Below are positions 25,443 through 33,966 of a stretch of DNA of 64,000 nucleotides, piece by piece. A program made the translations under genes and the position numbers. The notes under the pieces are model-generated. The model did not search any database. It was not told the origin of the DNA and was given only the letters and a program-made list of their open reading frames with translations. This stretch comes from Gordonia sp. PP30. GTDB lineage: Bacteria > Actinomycetota > Actinomycetes > Mycobacteriales > Mycobacteriaceae. The DNA is taken from contig NZ_CP095864.1 in the NCBI RefSeq assembly GCF_023100845.1, positions 4,092,001 through 4,156,000 on the forward strand, given 5' to 3'. Every line of letters begins with the position of its first letter. The stretch's first letter is position 1.

Positions 25443-25483
25443 CAGACCGTCGCGGAAGCGGTCACTATTCACGCATCCGCGAC
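25443..25483. repeat. 41-bp repeat, copy 2
   Basis: Matches 13731-13771 at 40 of 41 positions (T for C at 25468). The right arm diverges after CCGCGAC, so the hairpin of copy 1 is shortened here. It lies in the gap between the disrupted excalibur gene and the sensor kinase. Confidence 0.7.
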
Positions 25484-25650
25484 ACGCTGGCCGTCACCGT
25501 CGAACAGCGAGAAGATCACCGGCACCACCATGACGCCCAGAGTCAGCAAGTAGTCCATGCGTCCATGGCACCAGCGACGGCTGACGGGCGGCGAACCCGG
25601 CGGTGAACACGCCCGCACGCCCCGGTGAACCAGTAGATTCGGCAGACGAC

Positions 25651-26886
25651 ATGTCCGGAGAATTGATCGCGATCGTGGTGCTCGGCGGCGCGCTGGCCGC
25701 GGTGCTGTTCGTCTACGCGCTGCGCACCCGCCGCGTGGTGGCCACCCCGCACGAGCGCGCCGTGCACGACACGCTGGCCGCCGCGGCGCTCGCCGCCCAC
25801 CCGCTGCGGGACGGGCTCACCGCCGAATCGGCGACCCGCGCGGCGGGGCCGCTCCGCGCGCTCACCGGCGCCGCGGGCGTCGCACTCTTCGGCGACGACG
25901 GCGTCCTCCTCGGCCGTGACGGCGAACCCGACATCTGGCCGCCGCGGGTGGTGCAGGCCGCTACCGCGCTGGCCGCGCAGGCCCTGGCCGATCGGCGCCG
26001 CGCGCTGTCCGACGACCCGGGCGGACCGGGCGGACCGGTGCGCCAGCTGATCGCCGCGCCGCTGCTCACCGACGACATCAGCGCCGGGGTCCTGGTGGTC
26101 GCGACGACGCATCCGCCGGGGCCGGGACAGATCGGCGCGCTCACGGAGGTCGCCAACTACGCGGCCACCCAGCTGCAACTCGCCGAGCTCGATGCCTCCC
26201 GGGCACGACTGGATCGCGCGGAGGTCCTGGCCCTGCGCGCGCAGATCGACCCGCACTTCATCTACAACGCCCTCGGCACCATCGCGTCGTTCGTGCGCAC
26301 CGATCCGGTCCGGGCCCGCGAACTGATCCTCGACTTCGCCGATTTCACCCGCTACTCGTTCCGCGCCGCCGGCCAGTACACGACGCTCGCCGACGAACTG
26401 CGCAACATCGACCGCTACCTCACCCTCGAACGCGCCCGCTTCGGCGACGGCCTCAACGTGCGCCTGCACGTCGATCCCGAGGTGCTGTCGGTGGTGGTGC
26501 CGTTCCTGGCGCTGCAACCGCTGGTGGAGAACGCCGTCCGGCACGGGCTGGCCGGGCGCCGCGACGGCACCATCACCCTCGCCGCGCGCGGGCTGGGCAC
26601 CGACTGCGAGATCAGCGTCGAGGACGACGGCGTCGGCATGGATCCGGAGCTGCTGCGCAGCGGTGCGATCGACGCGCTGGCGCCGTCGGACCGGATCGGC
26701 GACGAGAGCGACGGCGCGCACGTGGGGCTGACGAATGTGGATCAACGACTGCGCTCGGCCTTCGGCAACGACTACGGTTTGATCGTCGATACCGGCATCG
26801 GCGCGGGCACCAAGGTCAGCATGCGAGTGCCGAAGTTCGCGGCCGGTATCCGTGCCGACACTCCCGGGGAAGGACGCCCACGATGA
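25651..26886 (+). CDS. LytS-type sensor histidine kinase
   Basis: 411 aa from ATG 25651. One N-terminal membrane helix (residues about 4-22, GELIAIVVLGGALAAVLFVYAL) is followed by a GAF-like region (about 45-175), then the His_kinase (PF06580) domain with the phospho-accepting His in ALRAQIDPHFIYNALGTI, the N box LQPLVENAVRHG and the G box EDDGVGM. Only one helix is visible, so sensing is probably by the GAF-like domain rather than a multi-helix LytS sensor. It overlaps the response regulator by 4 bp. The operon context suggests it controls the downstream symporter in response to a small organic acid such as acetate or pyruvate; that is inference. Confidence 0.9.
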   Translation: MSGELIAIVVLGGALAAVLFVYALRTRRVVATPHERAVHDTLAAAALAAHPLRDGLTAESATRAAGPLRALTGAAGVALFGDDGVLLGRDGEPDIWPPRVVQAATALAAQALADRRRALSDDPGGPGGPVRQLIAAPLLTDDISAGVLVVATTHPPGPGQIGALTEVANYAATQLQLAELDASRARLDRAEVLALRAQIDPHFIYNALGTIASFVRTDPVRARELILDFADFTRYSFRAAGQYTTLADELRNIDRYLTLERARFGDGLNVRLHVDPEVLSVVVPFLALQPLVENAVRHGLAGRRDGTITLAARGLGTDCEISVEDDGVGMDPELLRSGAIDALAPSDRIGDESDGAHVGLTNVDQRLRSAFGNDYGLIVDTGIGAGTKVSMRVPKFAAGIRADTPGEGRPR

Positions 26887-27689
26887 CCGGTCTCTCGGTC
26901 CTGGCCGTCGACGACGAGGCCCCGGCCCTCGACGAGCTCACCTTTCTCCTGGAGTCGCACGACGCCGTCTCCGAGGTGGTGACCGCCTCCGATGCCACCC
27001 AGGCGCTGCGCCTGCTCGCCGAGCGGCCGGTCGACGCCGCGTTCCTCGACATCTCGATGCCCGGACTGAGCGGCATGGAGCTGGCGGCGGTGCTGGCCCG
27101 GTACGCCTCCCCGCCCGCCCTGGTGTTCGTCACCGCGCACGACGACCGCGCGGTGCAGGCCTTCGACATCGGGGCCGTCGACTATCTGCTGAAACCCCTT
27201 CGCGCCGAACGCCTCTCGCAGGCAATCGAGCGGGTGCTCGCGGTCCGCCCGGCGCCGGTCGAGGCTCCCGAATCCGGCGCGGAGGCCGCCCCCACCGAGG
27301 AACCCGCACCGATGGCCGGTGAGGTGATCCCGGTGGAACGCGGCGGCGTCACCTCCCTGATCTCCCGGGACTCGGTCTCCTGGGTGGAGGCGGTCGGCGA
27401 CTACGCCCGGCTGCACACCGACACCGGCGAATACCTGGTGCGCGTCACCCTCTCCACCCTCGAGACGCAGTGGGCCGGCGCCGGTTTCGCACGGGTCCAT
27501 CGGTCGTATCTGGTGGCGCTGCCGCGGGTGAGCGGCCTGCGCTCGGCGGGTTCGGGCACCCGGGTGATGGTCCGCGCACACGGCGCGGCGCCGGAGGTGG
27601 AACTGCCGGTGAGCCGCAGGCAGGTCCGGGAACTCAAGGACCGCCTGGTGCGAGATCCGTTGCGGTCCTTCCGTTCCGGCCGGTCGTAG
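26883..27689 (+). CDS. LytTR-type response regulator
   Basis: 268 aa. The receiver domain (1-120) has the acidic pocket VDDE at 9-12, phospho-accepting Asp56 (FLDISMPG) and the conserved Lys in YLLKPL. An Ala/Pro/Glu-rich linker leads to a LytTR DNA-binding domain (about 150-255; SRDSVSWVEAVGDYARLHT, FARVHRSYLVAL). LytTR proteins bind direct repeats upstream of target promoters. It is the partner of the LytS-type kinase, and three bases separate it from the small membrane protein gene of the same operon. Confidence 0.92.
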   Translation: MTGLSVLAVDDEAPALDELTFLLESHDAVSEVVTASDATQALRLLAERPVDAAFLDISMPGLSGMELAAVLARYASPPALVFVTAHDDRAVQAFDIGAVDYLLKPLRAERLSQAIERVLAVRPAPVEAPESGAEAAPTEEPAPMAGEVIPVERGGVTSLISRDSVSWVEAVGDYARLHTDTGEYLVRVTLSTLETQWAGAGFARVHRSYLVALPRVSGLRSAGSGTRVMVRAHGAAPEVELPVSRRQVRELKDRLVRDPLRSFRSGRS

Positions 27690-27691
27690 TC

Positions 27692-28072
27692 GTGACTCCC
27701 GATGCGCCGCGGCGCGAACGCGTGGTGCTCTCGCAACGGCGTGGCGCCCGGCCGGTGCGCACCCGCGCCGAGGTCGCCGAACAGACCGAGGTGGGCGAAC
27801 ATCTGGTACGTGGACTGGTCCGCGCGCAACTCGGGCTGGCACTGCGGATCGGGCTGGGTGTCGCGGCCCTGTTCCTGGCGATTCCGCTGATCGGCTTCAC
27901 CGTCGACGACTTCGCCTCGGCCACCGTCTTCGGCATCGGCGTCAACTGGATCGTCCTCGCGCTCGCGCCGTACCCGATCCTGTATCTCGCGGGCCGTCTC
28001 TACATCCGGCTGGCCGAACAGGCCGAACGGGACTTCATCGCACTCATGGACGACGAGGAACGCGGCCCGTGA
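27692..28072 (+). CDS. Small two-helix membrane protein partner of the symporter (DUF485-like)
   Basis: 126 aa from GTG 27692. A basic N-terminal segment of about 50 residues is followed by two membrane helices (about 52-72, ALRIGLGVAALFLAIPLIGF, and about 83-103, FGIGVNWIVLALAPYPILYL) and an acidic tail. DUF485 proteins have this topology and are commonly encoded just before acetate symporters, as here and at 33550. Sequence similarity to DUF485 is weak to the eye, so the call rests on topology and position. It overlaps the symporter start by 4 bp (GTGA). Confidence 0.65.
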   Translation: MTPDAPRRERVVLSQRRGARPVRTRAEVAEQTEVGEHLVRGLVRAQLGLALRIGLGVAALFLAIPLIGFTVDDFASATVFGIGVNWIVLALAPYPILYLAGRLYIRLAEQAERDFIALMDDEERGP

Positions 28073-29802
28073 CCGTCGGCACCGGCTCGCTCCTGATCGT
28101 CGCGGCGGTCGCCCTGGCGGCCTTCGGCACGGTGGCGCTCGGCGCGTACGGCGGCCGCGGCGCCCGCTCCACATCGGACTTCCTGGTGGCCTCGCGCAGT
28201 ATCGGCGCACGCTGGAACGCCGCCGCGATCGCCGGCGAGTACCTGTCGGCCGCGTCGTTTCTGGGCGTGGCCGGACTGGTCGCCAAGTACGGCGCCGACG
28301 CACTCTGGTATCCGATCGGCTTCACCGCCGGCTACCTGGCGCTGCTGCTGTTCGTGGCCGCGCCGCTGCGTCGTTCCGGCGCGTACACGGTGCCCGACTT
28401 CGCCGAGTTCCGGCTCGGCTCGCGCCGCGCACGACGCGCCTCGATGCTGGTGGTGGCCGCGGTCTGCGTCCTCTACCTGATCCCGCAGCTGCAGGGCGCC
28501 GGGCTCACCCTGAACATTCTGCTGGGCCTGCCCGGCTGGGTGGGCGTGGTCCTGGTCGGGGCGGCCCTGGTGGCCAACGTGGTGAGCGGCGGTATGCGCT
28601 CGGTGACTTTCGCGCAGGGTCTGCAGTACTGGCTCAAACTGACCGCGATCGCCGTCCCCGCCCTGGTCGCGATCATCCACTTCGCGCAGGAGCCGGCCGA
28701 TCTCGGCGACCCGCTGCCGGCCCGGGTCGTCGCCGAGACCACAGTGCGGATCCCGACGCAGGTCTCGGTGACCGTCACCGATCCGGCCGGGGTCACCGCG
28801 ACCGGGACCGTCGACGGCCGCCGGGTCCGCGACGCTCCGCTGCCCGCCGGAACCGTCGTCGTCGGCCACGACTCCACCCTGCGGCTGGCGGCCGGCGCGG
28901 CGACCCCGGTGGTGTCCGACGCGCCGCAGACCGGCGCGCAGTGGCGGCGGTCCGGCGGCGGCCTCGGCGGCGGCCACCCGCTGTACCAGGTGCTGTCGCT
29001 GATGCTGGCGACCTTCCTCGGCGCCCTGGGCCTTCCGCACGTGCTGGTCCGCTTCTACACCAACCGGTCGGGCACCGCCGCGCGCCGGACGGCGCTGACC
29101 GTGATCGCCCTGCTGGCCGGGTTCTACCTGTTCCCGACGGTGCTCGGCGTGCTGGCCCGCGTCTACGTCCCGCAGGTGCTCGCCACCGGCACCGCCGACG
29201 CCGTGGTCCTGCTGGTGCCGTCGGCGATCGTCAGAGGTCTGGCGGGGCAACTGCTGGTCGCCCTGGTCGCCGCGGGCGCGATCGCCGCGTTCCTCGCGAC
29301 GTCGTCGGGCCTGCTGATCAGCATCGCGGGCGTGGTGTCGACCGATCTGCTGCGGCCCGGGGTCCGCAGCTTCCGGATCTGCGCGCTGCTCGGCGGCCTG
29401 GTGCCGATCGGGCTGGCGCTCGCCGCAGGCACCCTCGAGCTGTCCCGCTCGGTGGGCCTGGTGTTCGCCGTCTCGGCCGCCACCCTGTGCCCGCTGCTGG
29501 TGCTCGGCATCTGGTGGCGCGGCCTCACCGCGGCCGGGGCCGTCACCGGCCTCGCCGTCGGCTCGGCGACCTCGGTCGCCGCGGTGCTGGCCGGCGCGTT
29601 CCGGGTATCCGGCGACGGCTGGGCGGCGGCCGTGGTCACCTTCCCCGCCGCCGTCACCGTGCCCCTCTCGTTCGGCACGATGATCGTCGTCTCCCTCGCC
29701 ACCCGCCGCACCCTGCGCGGCGATGTCGCGACGGTCTTCGCCCGCATGCACGTCCCGGAGCGCTTCGGCCTGGGTCTGGAACGCACGCCCGTCGGCGACT
29801 GA
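28069..29802 (+). CDS. Sodium:solute symporter family transporter, acetate-permease-like
   Basis: 577 aa SSS-family carrier with about 13 helices. Family sequences are ASRSIGARWNAAAIAGEYLSAASFLGVAG, SGGMRSVTFAQGLQYWLK and GALGLPHVLVRFYTNRSGTAARRTA. It aligns throughout with the ActP-like protein at 33963 (GEYLSAASFLGVAG versus GDYLSAASFLGIAG). Residues about 222-300 form a soluble insert rich in Val/Thr/Asp (VRIPTQVSVTVTDPAGVTATG), longer than in the other copy. It probably imports a short monocarboxylate with sodium or protons, under control of the LytS/LytR pair at the start of the operon. Confidence 0.88.
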   Translation: MTVGTGSLLIVAAVALAAFGTVALGAYGGRGARSTSDFLVASRSIGARWNAAAIAGEYLSAASFLGVAGLVAKYGADALWYPIGFTAGYLALLLFVAAPLRRSGAYTVPDFAEFRLGSRRARRASMLVVAAVCVLYLIPQLQGAGLTLNILLGLPGWVGVVLVGAALVANVVSGGMRSVTFAQGLQYWLKLTAIAVPALVAIIHFAQEPADLGDPLPARVVAETTVRIPTQVSVTVTDPAGVTATGTVDGRRVRDAPLPAGTVVVGHDSTLRLAAGAATPVVSDAPQTGAQWRRSGGGLGGGHPLYQVLSLMLATFLGALGLPHVLVRFYTNRSGTAARRTALTVIALLAGFYLFPTVLGVLARVYVPQVLATGTADAVVLLVPSAIVRGLAGQLLVALVAAGAIAAFLATSSGLLISIAGVVSTDLLRPGVRSFRICALLGGLVPIGLALAAGTLELSRSVGLVFAVSAATLCPLLVLGIWWRGLTAAGAVTGLAVGSATSVAAVLAGAFRVSGDGWAAAVVTFPAAVTVPLSFGTMIVVSLATRRTLRGDVATVFARMHVPERFGLGLERTPVGD

Positions 29803-29812
29803 CCGCCCTGCC

Positions 29813-31432
29813 TCAGCCGTTCGCCGCGGCGCTCAGCGTGGCCGCCGCGATACTCGCGCTCGAGTTCGCCACCGGCGACCCGGACGTGTCGCTGTAGGGA
29901 TAGCCGGTGACGTCGTTGACGGCGAACCCCTTCAGCGCGGCGGGCAGGCCGTCGAGCCAGCCCGCGGTATCGATGCCGAGCGCTTTCGCCGCGGTGTAGG
30001 CACTGCCGGCCGCGGTCAGCGACCGGCCGGCCAGCCCGTCGGTGAAGGTTCGCCGGGGATCGGTCAGCGGTGCCAGACTCCGGACGACGTCGGTCATGCC
30101 CGCCCCGGCGGCGGCGGTGATGAGCGCCTCGATCAGCCCCGGCGCCTGCTTCAGCTCCGTCGAATACCGCCCGGCGAAGGCGCCGGCGGCCTCCGCCGAC
30201 GGCCGTGACTTCGGGGTGATGCCCAGCACTCGTGCGAGGTCGAGCGTCTCGATCCACGTGTACACGTTGACGTCGAGGTCCGCGAAGTCGATGTCGGCGA
30301 CCCAGGCACGGCCCGAGTCGACGACGGACGCAGGACACGCCAGGCCGTCGTCCACCGCGCACAGCCCGGCGAGCAGCGCGTTCCGGGCCCCGTCCGGGTG
30401 CGCCGTGTTCGCGGCGGAGATCTGGTCCGCCACCACCGCGGTCAGCGCGGCCGGGATCCGGGCGCCGCCCCGCTTCAGGGCCGCGGCGTACGAGAAGGTC
30501 CACCGCAAGCCGCCCGGCGGCGGCGCCACCAGCAGGCCGTCGGCGGTCATCTGCTGGGCGAGCGGATCGATCACCGGGGCGGAGAGTTTCTGGAGCTCGG
30601 CCGGCCGGCGATCGGCGACCACCGCGGCCGCGAGCGCCGACTGCGCGTTGAGGCGGCCGGCGAGCCCGGCGGCGCAGTCGACGAGCGGGCCGGGGTGAGA
30701 GAAGCCGGGGTCGGCGAGGCGATGCAGCTGGTGCACCGCCATCCAATTCGAGGCCGACGCCGGATCGCCGCAGTCGACCCGCGCGGGCAGTTCCGGCAAC
30801 GACCGGCCGTCGACCGGCACCGCGGTCCCCGTTCCGGCGAGCGCCTGGACGGCGAGGTACCGCTGGTAACTCGTGACGGCGGGATCGGCGGCGAGCCACT
30901 CCACCGCCGCGCGGTGCGGTGCGAGCACGTCCGGCCCCAGGCACGCCAGCACCTGGGCGCTGTATCCCGCGTCCGAGTCGCGCGCGCCGACCGAGGCGGC
31001 GGCCAGCGCCGGCAGGTCGACGTGCAGCTTCTTCCCGGCCTCGCTGAGCAGCGCCGCGGTGCCGGTGTCCGGCGACGCCAGGCAGACCTGGAAACCCGAC
31101 CAGATCGGGTCCGTCGCCGCCTCCCGGTCAAGCGTCCACATCAGCTTCGCCGGGGCGACCGGCGGCAGGTCGCGCCCCGCGTTCCGGAGCGCGGCCCGCC
31201 CGTACGCGGTCTGATACAGCGTCGCCTCGGGCGACGTGTCGGATTCCATCGACGGGACGACGAGGCCGTCTCCCCCGGCCAGACTCGGGTACGCGGCGGC
31301 GAGCCCGTCCCACGGGTCGGCGCGCCGCGCGGAGCCGGAGTCCCCGCAGGCGGAGAGCACGAGGGCACCGGCGAGGACGACGGCTGCCAGCGCCGCGAGC
31401 GGTCCGCGCGTTCTAGTTCCGGACACCGGCAC
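29813..31432 (-). CDS. Hypothetical lipoprotein
   Basis: 539 aa. The N-terminus is a lipoprotein signal with lipobox VLSAC (Cys29), followed by an all-alpha-looking, Ala/Leu/Asp-rich mature part. Several Cys (LASP-CLG, VDCGDP, DCAAG, LCAVDDGLACPA) suggest disulfides outside the cell. I recognise no domain; the helical, repeat-like Leu pattern could be a solenoid. It overlaps the 3' end of the upstream secreted-protein gene by 20 bp, so the two are probably co-transcribed. It faces the symporter gene with 10 bp between stops. Confidence 0.7.
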   Translation of the reverse strand: MPVSGTRTRGPLAALAAVVLAGALVLSACGDSGSARRADPWDGLAAAYPSLAGGDGLVVPSMESDTSPEATLYQTAYGRAALRNAGRDLPPVAPAKLMWTLDREAATDPIWSGFQVCLASPDTGTAALLSEAGKKLHVDLPALAAASVGARDSDAGYSAQVLACLGPDVLAPHRAAVEWLAADPAVTSYQRYLAVQALAGTGTAVPVDGRSLPELPARVDCGDPASASNWMAVHQLHRLADPGFSHPGPLVDCAAGLAGRLNAQSALAAAVVADRRPAELQKLSAPVIDPLAQQMTADGLLVAPPPGGLRWTFSYAAALKRGGARIPAALTAVVADQISAANTAHPDGARNALLAGLCAVDDGLACPASVVDSGRAWVADIDFADLDVNVYTWIETLDLARVLGITPKSRPSAEAAGAFAGRYSTELKQAPGLIEALITAAAGAGMTDVVRSLAPLTDPRRTFTDGLAGRSLTAAGSAYTAAKALGIDTAGWLDGLPAALKGFAVNDVTGYPYSDTSGSPVANSSASIAAATLSAAANG

Positions 31433-32339
31433 TCACGTAACCTTTCGCGCCGTCGTGTTCGAACCAGCCCTCGGAGGTGACGCTGAAGTAGGTGGAGAAC
31501 ATGCCGCAGTCGGCGGTTCCCGCCACGTCCGAGATGTAGCTCTTGGTGTTCTCCCAGGTCAGCGTCTTGACATTCTTGTCAGACCCCTGTGCCGTGAGCC
31601 CGACGGTGCCGCCGTTGCCCTTGCCCCCGCTGATCTCCACCGATGCGCTGATCCCGTGGGTCTTCGCGGTCGCGATGTTCCTGATCATGTTGACCGCGAA
31701 GCGCTGGCCGTCGCGGTAGGTCTTGGCGGACGTGGCGAAGCTGCAGTGCTTCCAGTACAGGGCGCACGCCCACGCGTTCGCGTAGATCGTGATCCCGGAC
31801 AGCTTGTCGGGGTACGAACTCGAGTCCGAGGTGATCCCGCCGTTGCCGTCGTTGCCGTCGTCCGCCGCGTCGACCTTGAACCCGTCGCGCAGCGCGGCCG
31901 TCCTCTTCCCGCCCGCGTCGATGGTCGGCTGGCCGGGTCCGGGGTGCTCGAGCAGACGGCTCGAGGTCGGCGCCGGCGTGGTCGTCGCGGGACTTTCGGC
32001 GGTGCTCGGCGCCGACGGTTCCGGGGAGGCACTCGACGTGACCGGCGGCGAGGTCTCCGGCGGGGTGGTGTCCAGGGTGGGCGGCGGCCCGTCGTCGCCG
32101 TGGCACGTGTAGGGCACCGGCGGCGGCGGTGCGTCGCCGGGACTCTTGCCCGGGTTGGCCTGCAACCAGGCGTTCTTCCAGGCGCTGTTGTAGGCCGCCG
32201 TTTCGCGCTTGCAGCGTTCGGCCGGCGTCTCCGCCCCGGCCGGGGAGGTCACCACGATCGCGAGGAGCACGACGGCCAGGATCGTCCCCAGCACCGCGAC
32301 GACCGGCACCACTCGTCTCGTTTCGGTCAGTTCCCGCAC
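31413..32339 (-). CDS. Hypothetical secreted or membrane-anchored protein
   Basis: 308 aa. An N-terminal helix (VVPVVAVLGTILAVVLLAIVV, about 10-30) with A-G-A after it may be a cleaved signal or an anchor. Residues about 38-75 contain paired Cys; 80-135 is a Pro/Ser/Thr-rich linker; the C-terminal domain (about 140-308) has four Cys and an aromatic-rich end (YFSVTSEGWFEHDGAKGY). No family recognised. It overlaps the downstream lipoprotein start, implying a joint envelope function that cannot be named. Confidence 0.7.
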   Translation of the reverse strand: MRELTETRRVVPVVAVLGTILAVVLLAIVVTSPAGAETPAERCKRETAAYNSAWKNAWLQANPGKSPGDAPPPPVPYTCHGDDGPPPTLDTTPPETSPPVTSSASPEPSAPSTAESPATTTPAPTSSRLLEHPGPGQPTIDAGGKRTAALRDGFKVDAADDGNDGNGGITSDSSSYPDKLSGITIYANAWACALYWKHCSFATSAKTYRDGQRFAVNMIRNIATAKTHGISASVEISGGKGNGGTVGLTAQGSDKNVKTLTWENTKSYISDVAGTADCGMFSTYFSVTSEGWFEHDGAKGYVSAGVRN

Positions 32340-32627
32340 TTCTCGTCCCTACTCCCGTATCCGGTGAATCGTGTTCGGGCCCTTCCCGGCGCCCGCCGAT
32401 CACGGTATGAGCGGAACCGGCACCGTCTGCCCGCAGAATTCGCATCGTCGCAGCTCAGAGACTCAAAGAAGATTCTGGTCCAGAATTTTCTTCGATGCCG
32501 ACCTGCGGAAACACCTAGGTCGTGGTGCGAACGTCTTCTGCGAGGCCCGCAAAGGGATCTTCGCAACACGACCTAACGATCGGCCGGGCCGCGTGGACGA
32601 CCGTTCCCGATCGGCCACAATCGACCC
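32340..32627. other. Structured intergenic region before the DivIVA-repeat gene
   Basis: 288 bp between divergent genes. AAGAAGATTCTGG (32466-32478) and CCAGAATTTTCTT (32480-32492) form a 13-bp stem with one wobble and almost no loop. TAGGTCGTGGTGCGAA (32516-32531) and TTCGCAACACGACCTA (32560-32575) form a 16-bp stem with one mismatch around 28 nt. The first repeat is conspicuously AT-rich for this genome. No gene is seen. Confidence 0.6.
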
Positions 32628-33233
32628 GTGCCCCACGACGCCCAGTTCACCGCCGACCACATCCGCACCGCCGCCTTCTCGAAGCCGCCGATGGGGCGCC
32701 GCGGCTACGGGGAGGATGACGTCGACGAGTTCCTGGACGCGCTCGAAGCGAAATTCGCGAATCCGGCGGACCCCGCGCTGGGCTGGCTGACACCCGCGGC
32801 GGTGCGGGCGCGCACCTTCGCCCGTCCGCCGATCGGCATGCGCGGCTATCACGAGGGTGAGGTGGACGCGTTACTCGAACTGTGCGCCGTTCAGCTCGCC
32901 CGGCTCACGGGCGGTGCGGTCACCGCGGGGTCGCCCGTCGCACGGCCGGGCTCCCGGCTCACCTCGGAGGAGATCGTCGGCGCCACCTTCTCCACAGCGC
33001 GATTCGGTGGCCGCGGGTACGACCGGGCCCAGGTCGACACCTTTCTGGACGCGGTCGCCGCCAGATTCCGCGATCCCGCCGATCCGGCGGTGGCCTGGCT
33101 GACCCCCGCGGCGGTCACCGAGGCCCGGTTCGCCCCGTCGTCGTTCGGCCGGACCGGCTACCGTAGCGAGGAGATCGACGCCTTTCTCGCCCGTTGCGCC
33201 ACCGACCTCGAACTGCTCCTGCGCCGGGCCTGA
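32628..33233 (+). CDS. Protein of four DivIVA-like repeats
   Basis: 201 aa, GTG start. Four copies of the motif F-x-x-P/A-x-x-G-x-x-GY-x-x-x-x-(V/I)D-x-(F/L)L lie at about residues 11-43, 57-93, 112-147 and 160-198. The first (AAFSKPPMGRRGYGEDDVDEFLD) is nearly identical to the membrane-binding N-terminus of Wag31/DivIVA. Linkers between 1-2 and 3-4 are near copies (NPADPALGWLTPAAV and DPADPAVAWLTPAAV), so a two-repeat unit was duplicated. The long coiled coil of DivIVA is missing. It could bind curved membrane or a DivIVA partner at the pole; function is unknown. Confidence 0.8.
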   Translation: MPHDAQFTADHIRTAAFSKPPMGRRGYGEDDVDEFLDALEAKFANPADPALGWLTPAAVRARTFARPPIGMRGYHEGEVDALLELCAVQLARLTGGAVTAGSPVARPGSRLTSEEIVGATFSTARFGGRGYDRAQVDTFLDAVAARFRDPADPAVAWLTPAAVTEARFAPSSFGRTGYRSEEIDAFLARCATDLELLLRRA

Positions 33234-33549
33234 TCCCGGGTTCCACCACTCGATCTCCGCCGAGCCACACGCTCTATTCCCGGTGGACGAACGGGCTCCA
33301 GGTGGCCCAGCGGACTGCGGGTGGCGGACGGATTGCGGGTCAGCCACCGGCCTCGGGGCACGCGCGGACCCCGCCCGGCGCCGTTTCGCTCCGGTGACCG
33401 GCGTCACCGTTCACCGGAGCCCGGTGACCGCTCATCGCAGGGTCCACCGTGCTCGTCGCTCCGGTCACAATTCACCTTGGACGTGAGCCAGCTCTCGGCA
33501 AGTCTTGCCGTCAAGGCCGCAGATGCGGCATTTCAGCAAGGAGGTCGCA
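33234..33549. other. Upstream region of the DUF485-actP operon
   Basis: 316 bp without a gene. It holds a CRP/GlxR-like inverted repeat, GTGA-N6-TCAC at 33394-33407, and a short hairpin GGCAAG/CTTGCC near 33497-33510. AAGGAGG at 33539-33545 is the ribosome site of the next gene. No clear -10/-35 pair was found. Confidence 0.45.
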
Positions 33550-33966
33550 GTGTCTACCGCGCAAGAGCACCCGCCGCAGTCGTCGGCACCACCGGCGGAG
33601 GAGTTCATCGCCGCCCAGCAGAGTCCGGAGTTCCAGCGGTTGCGCCGCACCCTGCGGCGCTTCGTTTTCCCGATGACCGTGTTCTTCCTGTCCTGGTACG
33701 CGCTGTACCTGGTGATGGGCGTGTTCGCGACGGGCTTCATGGGCACCCGGGTGTGGGGCAACATCAACGTCGGCCTGATCTTCGGCCTGCTGCAGTTCGT
33801 CACCACCTTCGGGATCACCGGCGCGTACATCTACTTCGCCAATCACCGCCTCGACCCCCAGGCGCAGGTGGTGCGTGACGGCTTCGCCGACGGCACCTAC
33901 GCCCGGGAGGCCGCGGCGATCGAGGCCGGCACCAAGGACACCGCGGTACAGGGAGCACAGTCGTGA
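33550..33966 (+). CDS. DUF485 membrane protein, partner of the acetate symporter
   Basis: 138 aa from GTG 33550, which has AAGGAGG 4 bp before it; earlier starts in the frame lack a ribosome site. Residues about 30-50 contain SPEFQRLRRTLRRFVFPMT, the DUF485 hallmark, then two membrane helices (about 48-70 and 80-103), the second followed by YIYFANHRLDP as in YjcH. In enterobacteria yjcH precedes actP and the pair is co-expressed with acetyl-CoA synthetase. It overlaps the symporter start (GTGA), confirming the pairing here. Confidence 0.92.
   Translation: MSTAQEHPPQSSAPPAEEFIAAQQSPEFQRLRRTLRRFVFPMTVFFLSWYALYLVMGVFATGFMGTRVWGNINVGLIFGLLQFVTTFGITGAYIYFANHRLDPQAQVVRDGFADGTYAREAAAIEAGTKDTAVQGAQS

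Noticed and set aside
28000..30944. Long minus-strand frames opposite the symporter and extending over the lipoprotein gene
   Set aside because: Arg-rich translations without signal or domain; the genes named in the annotation have lipobox or family motifs and consistent overlaps.
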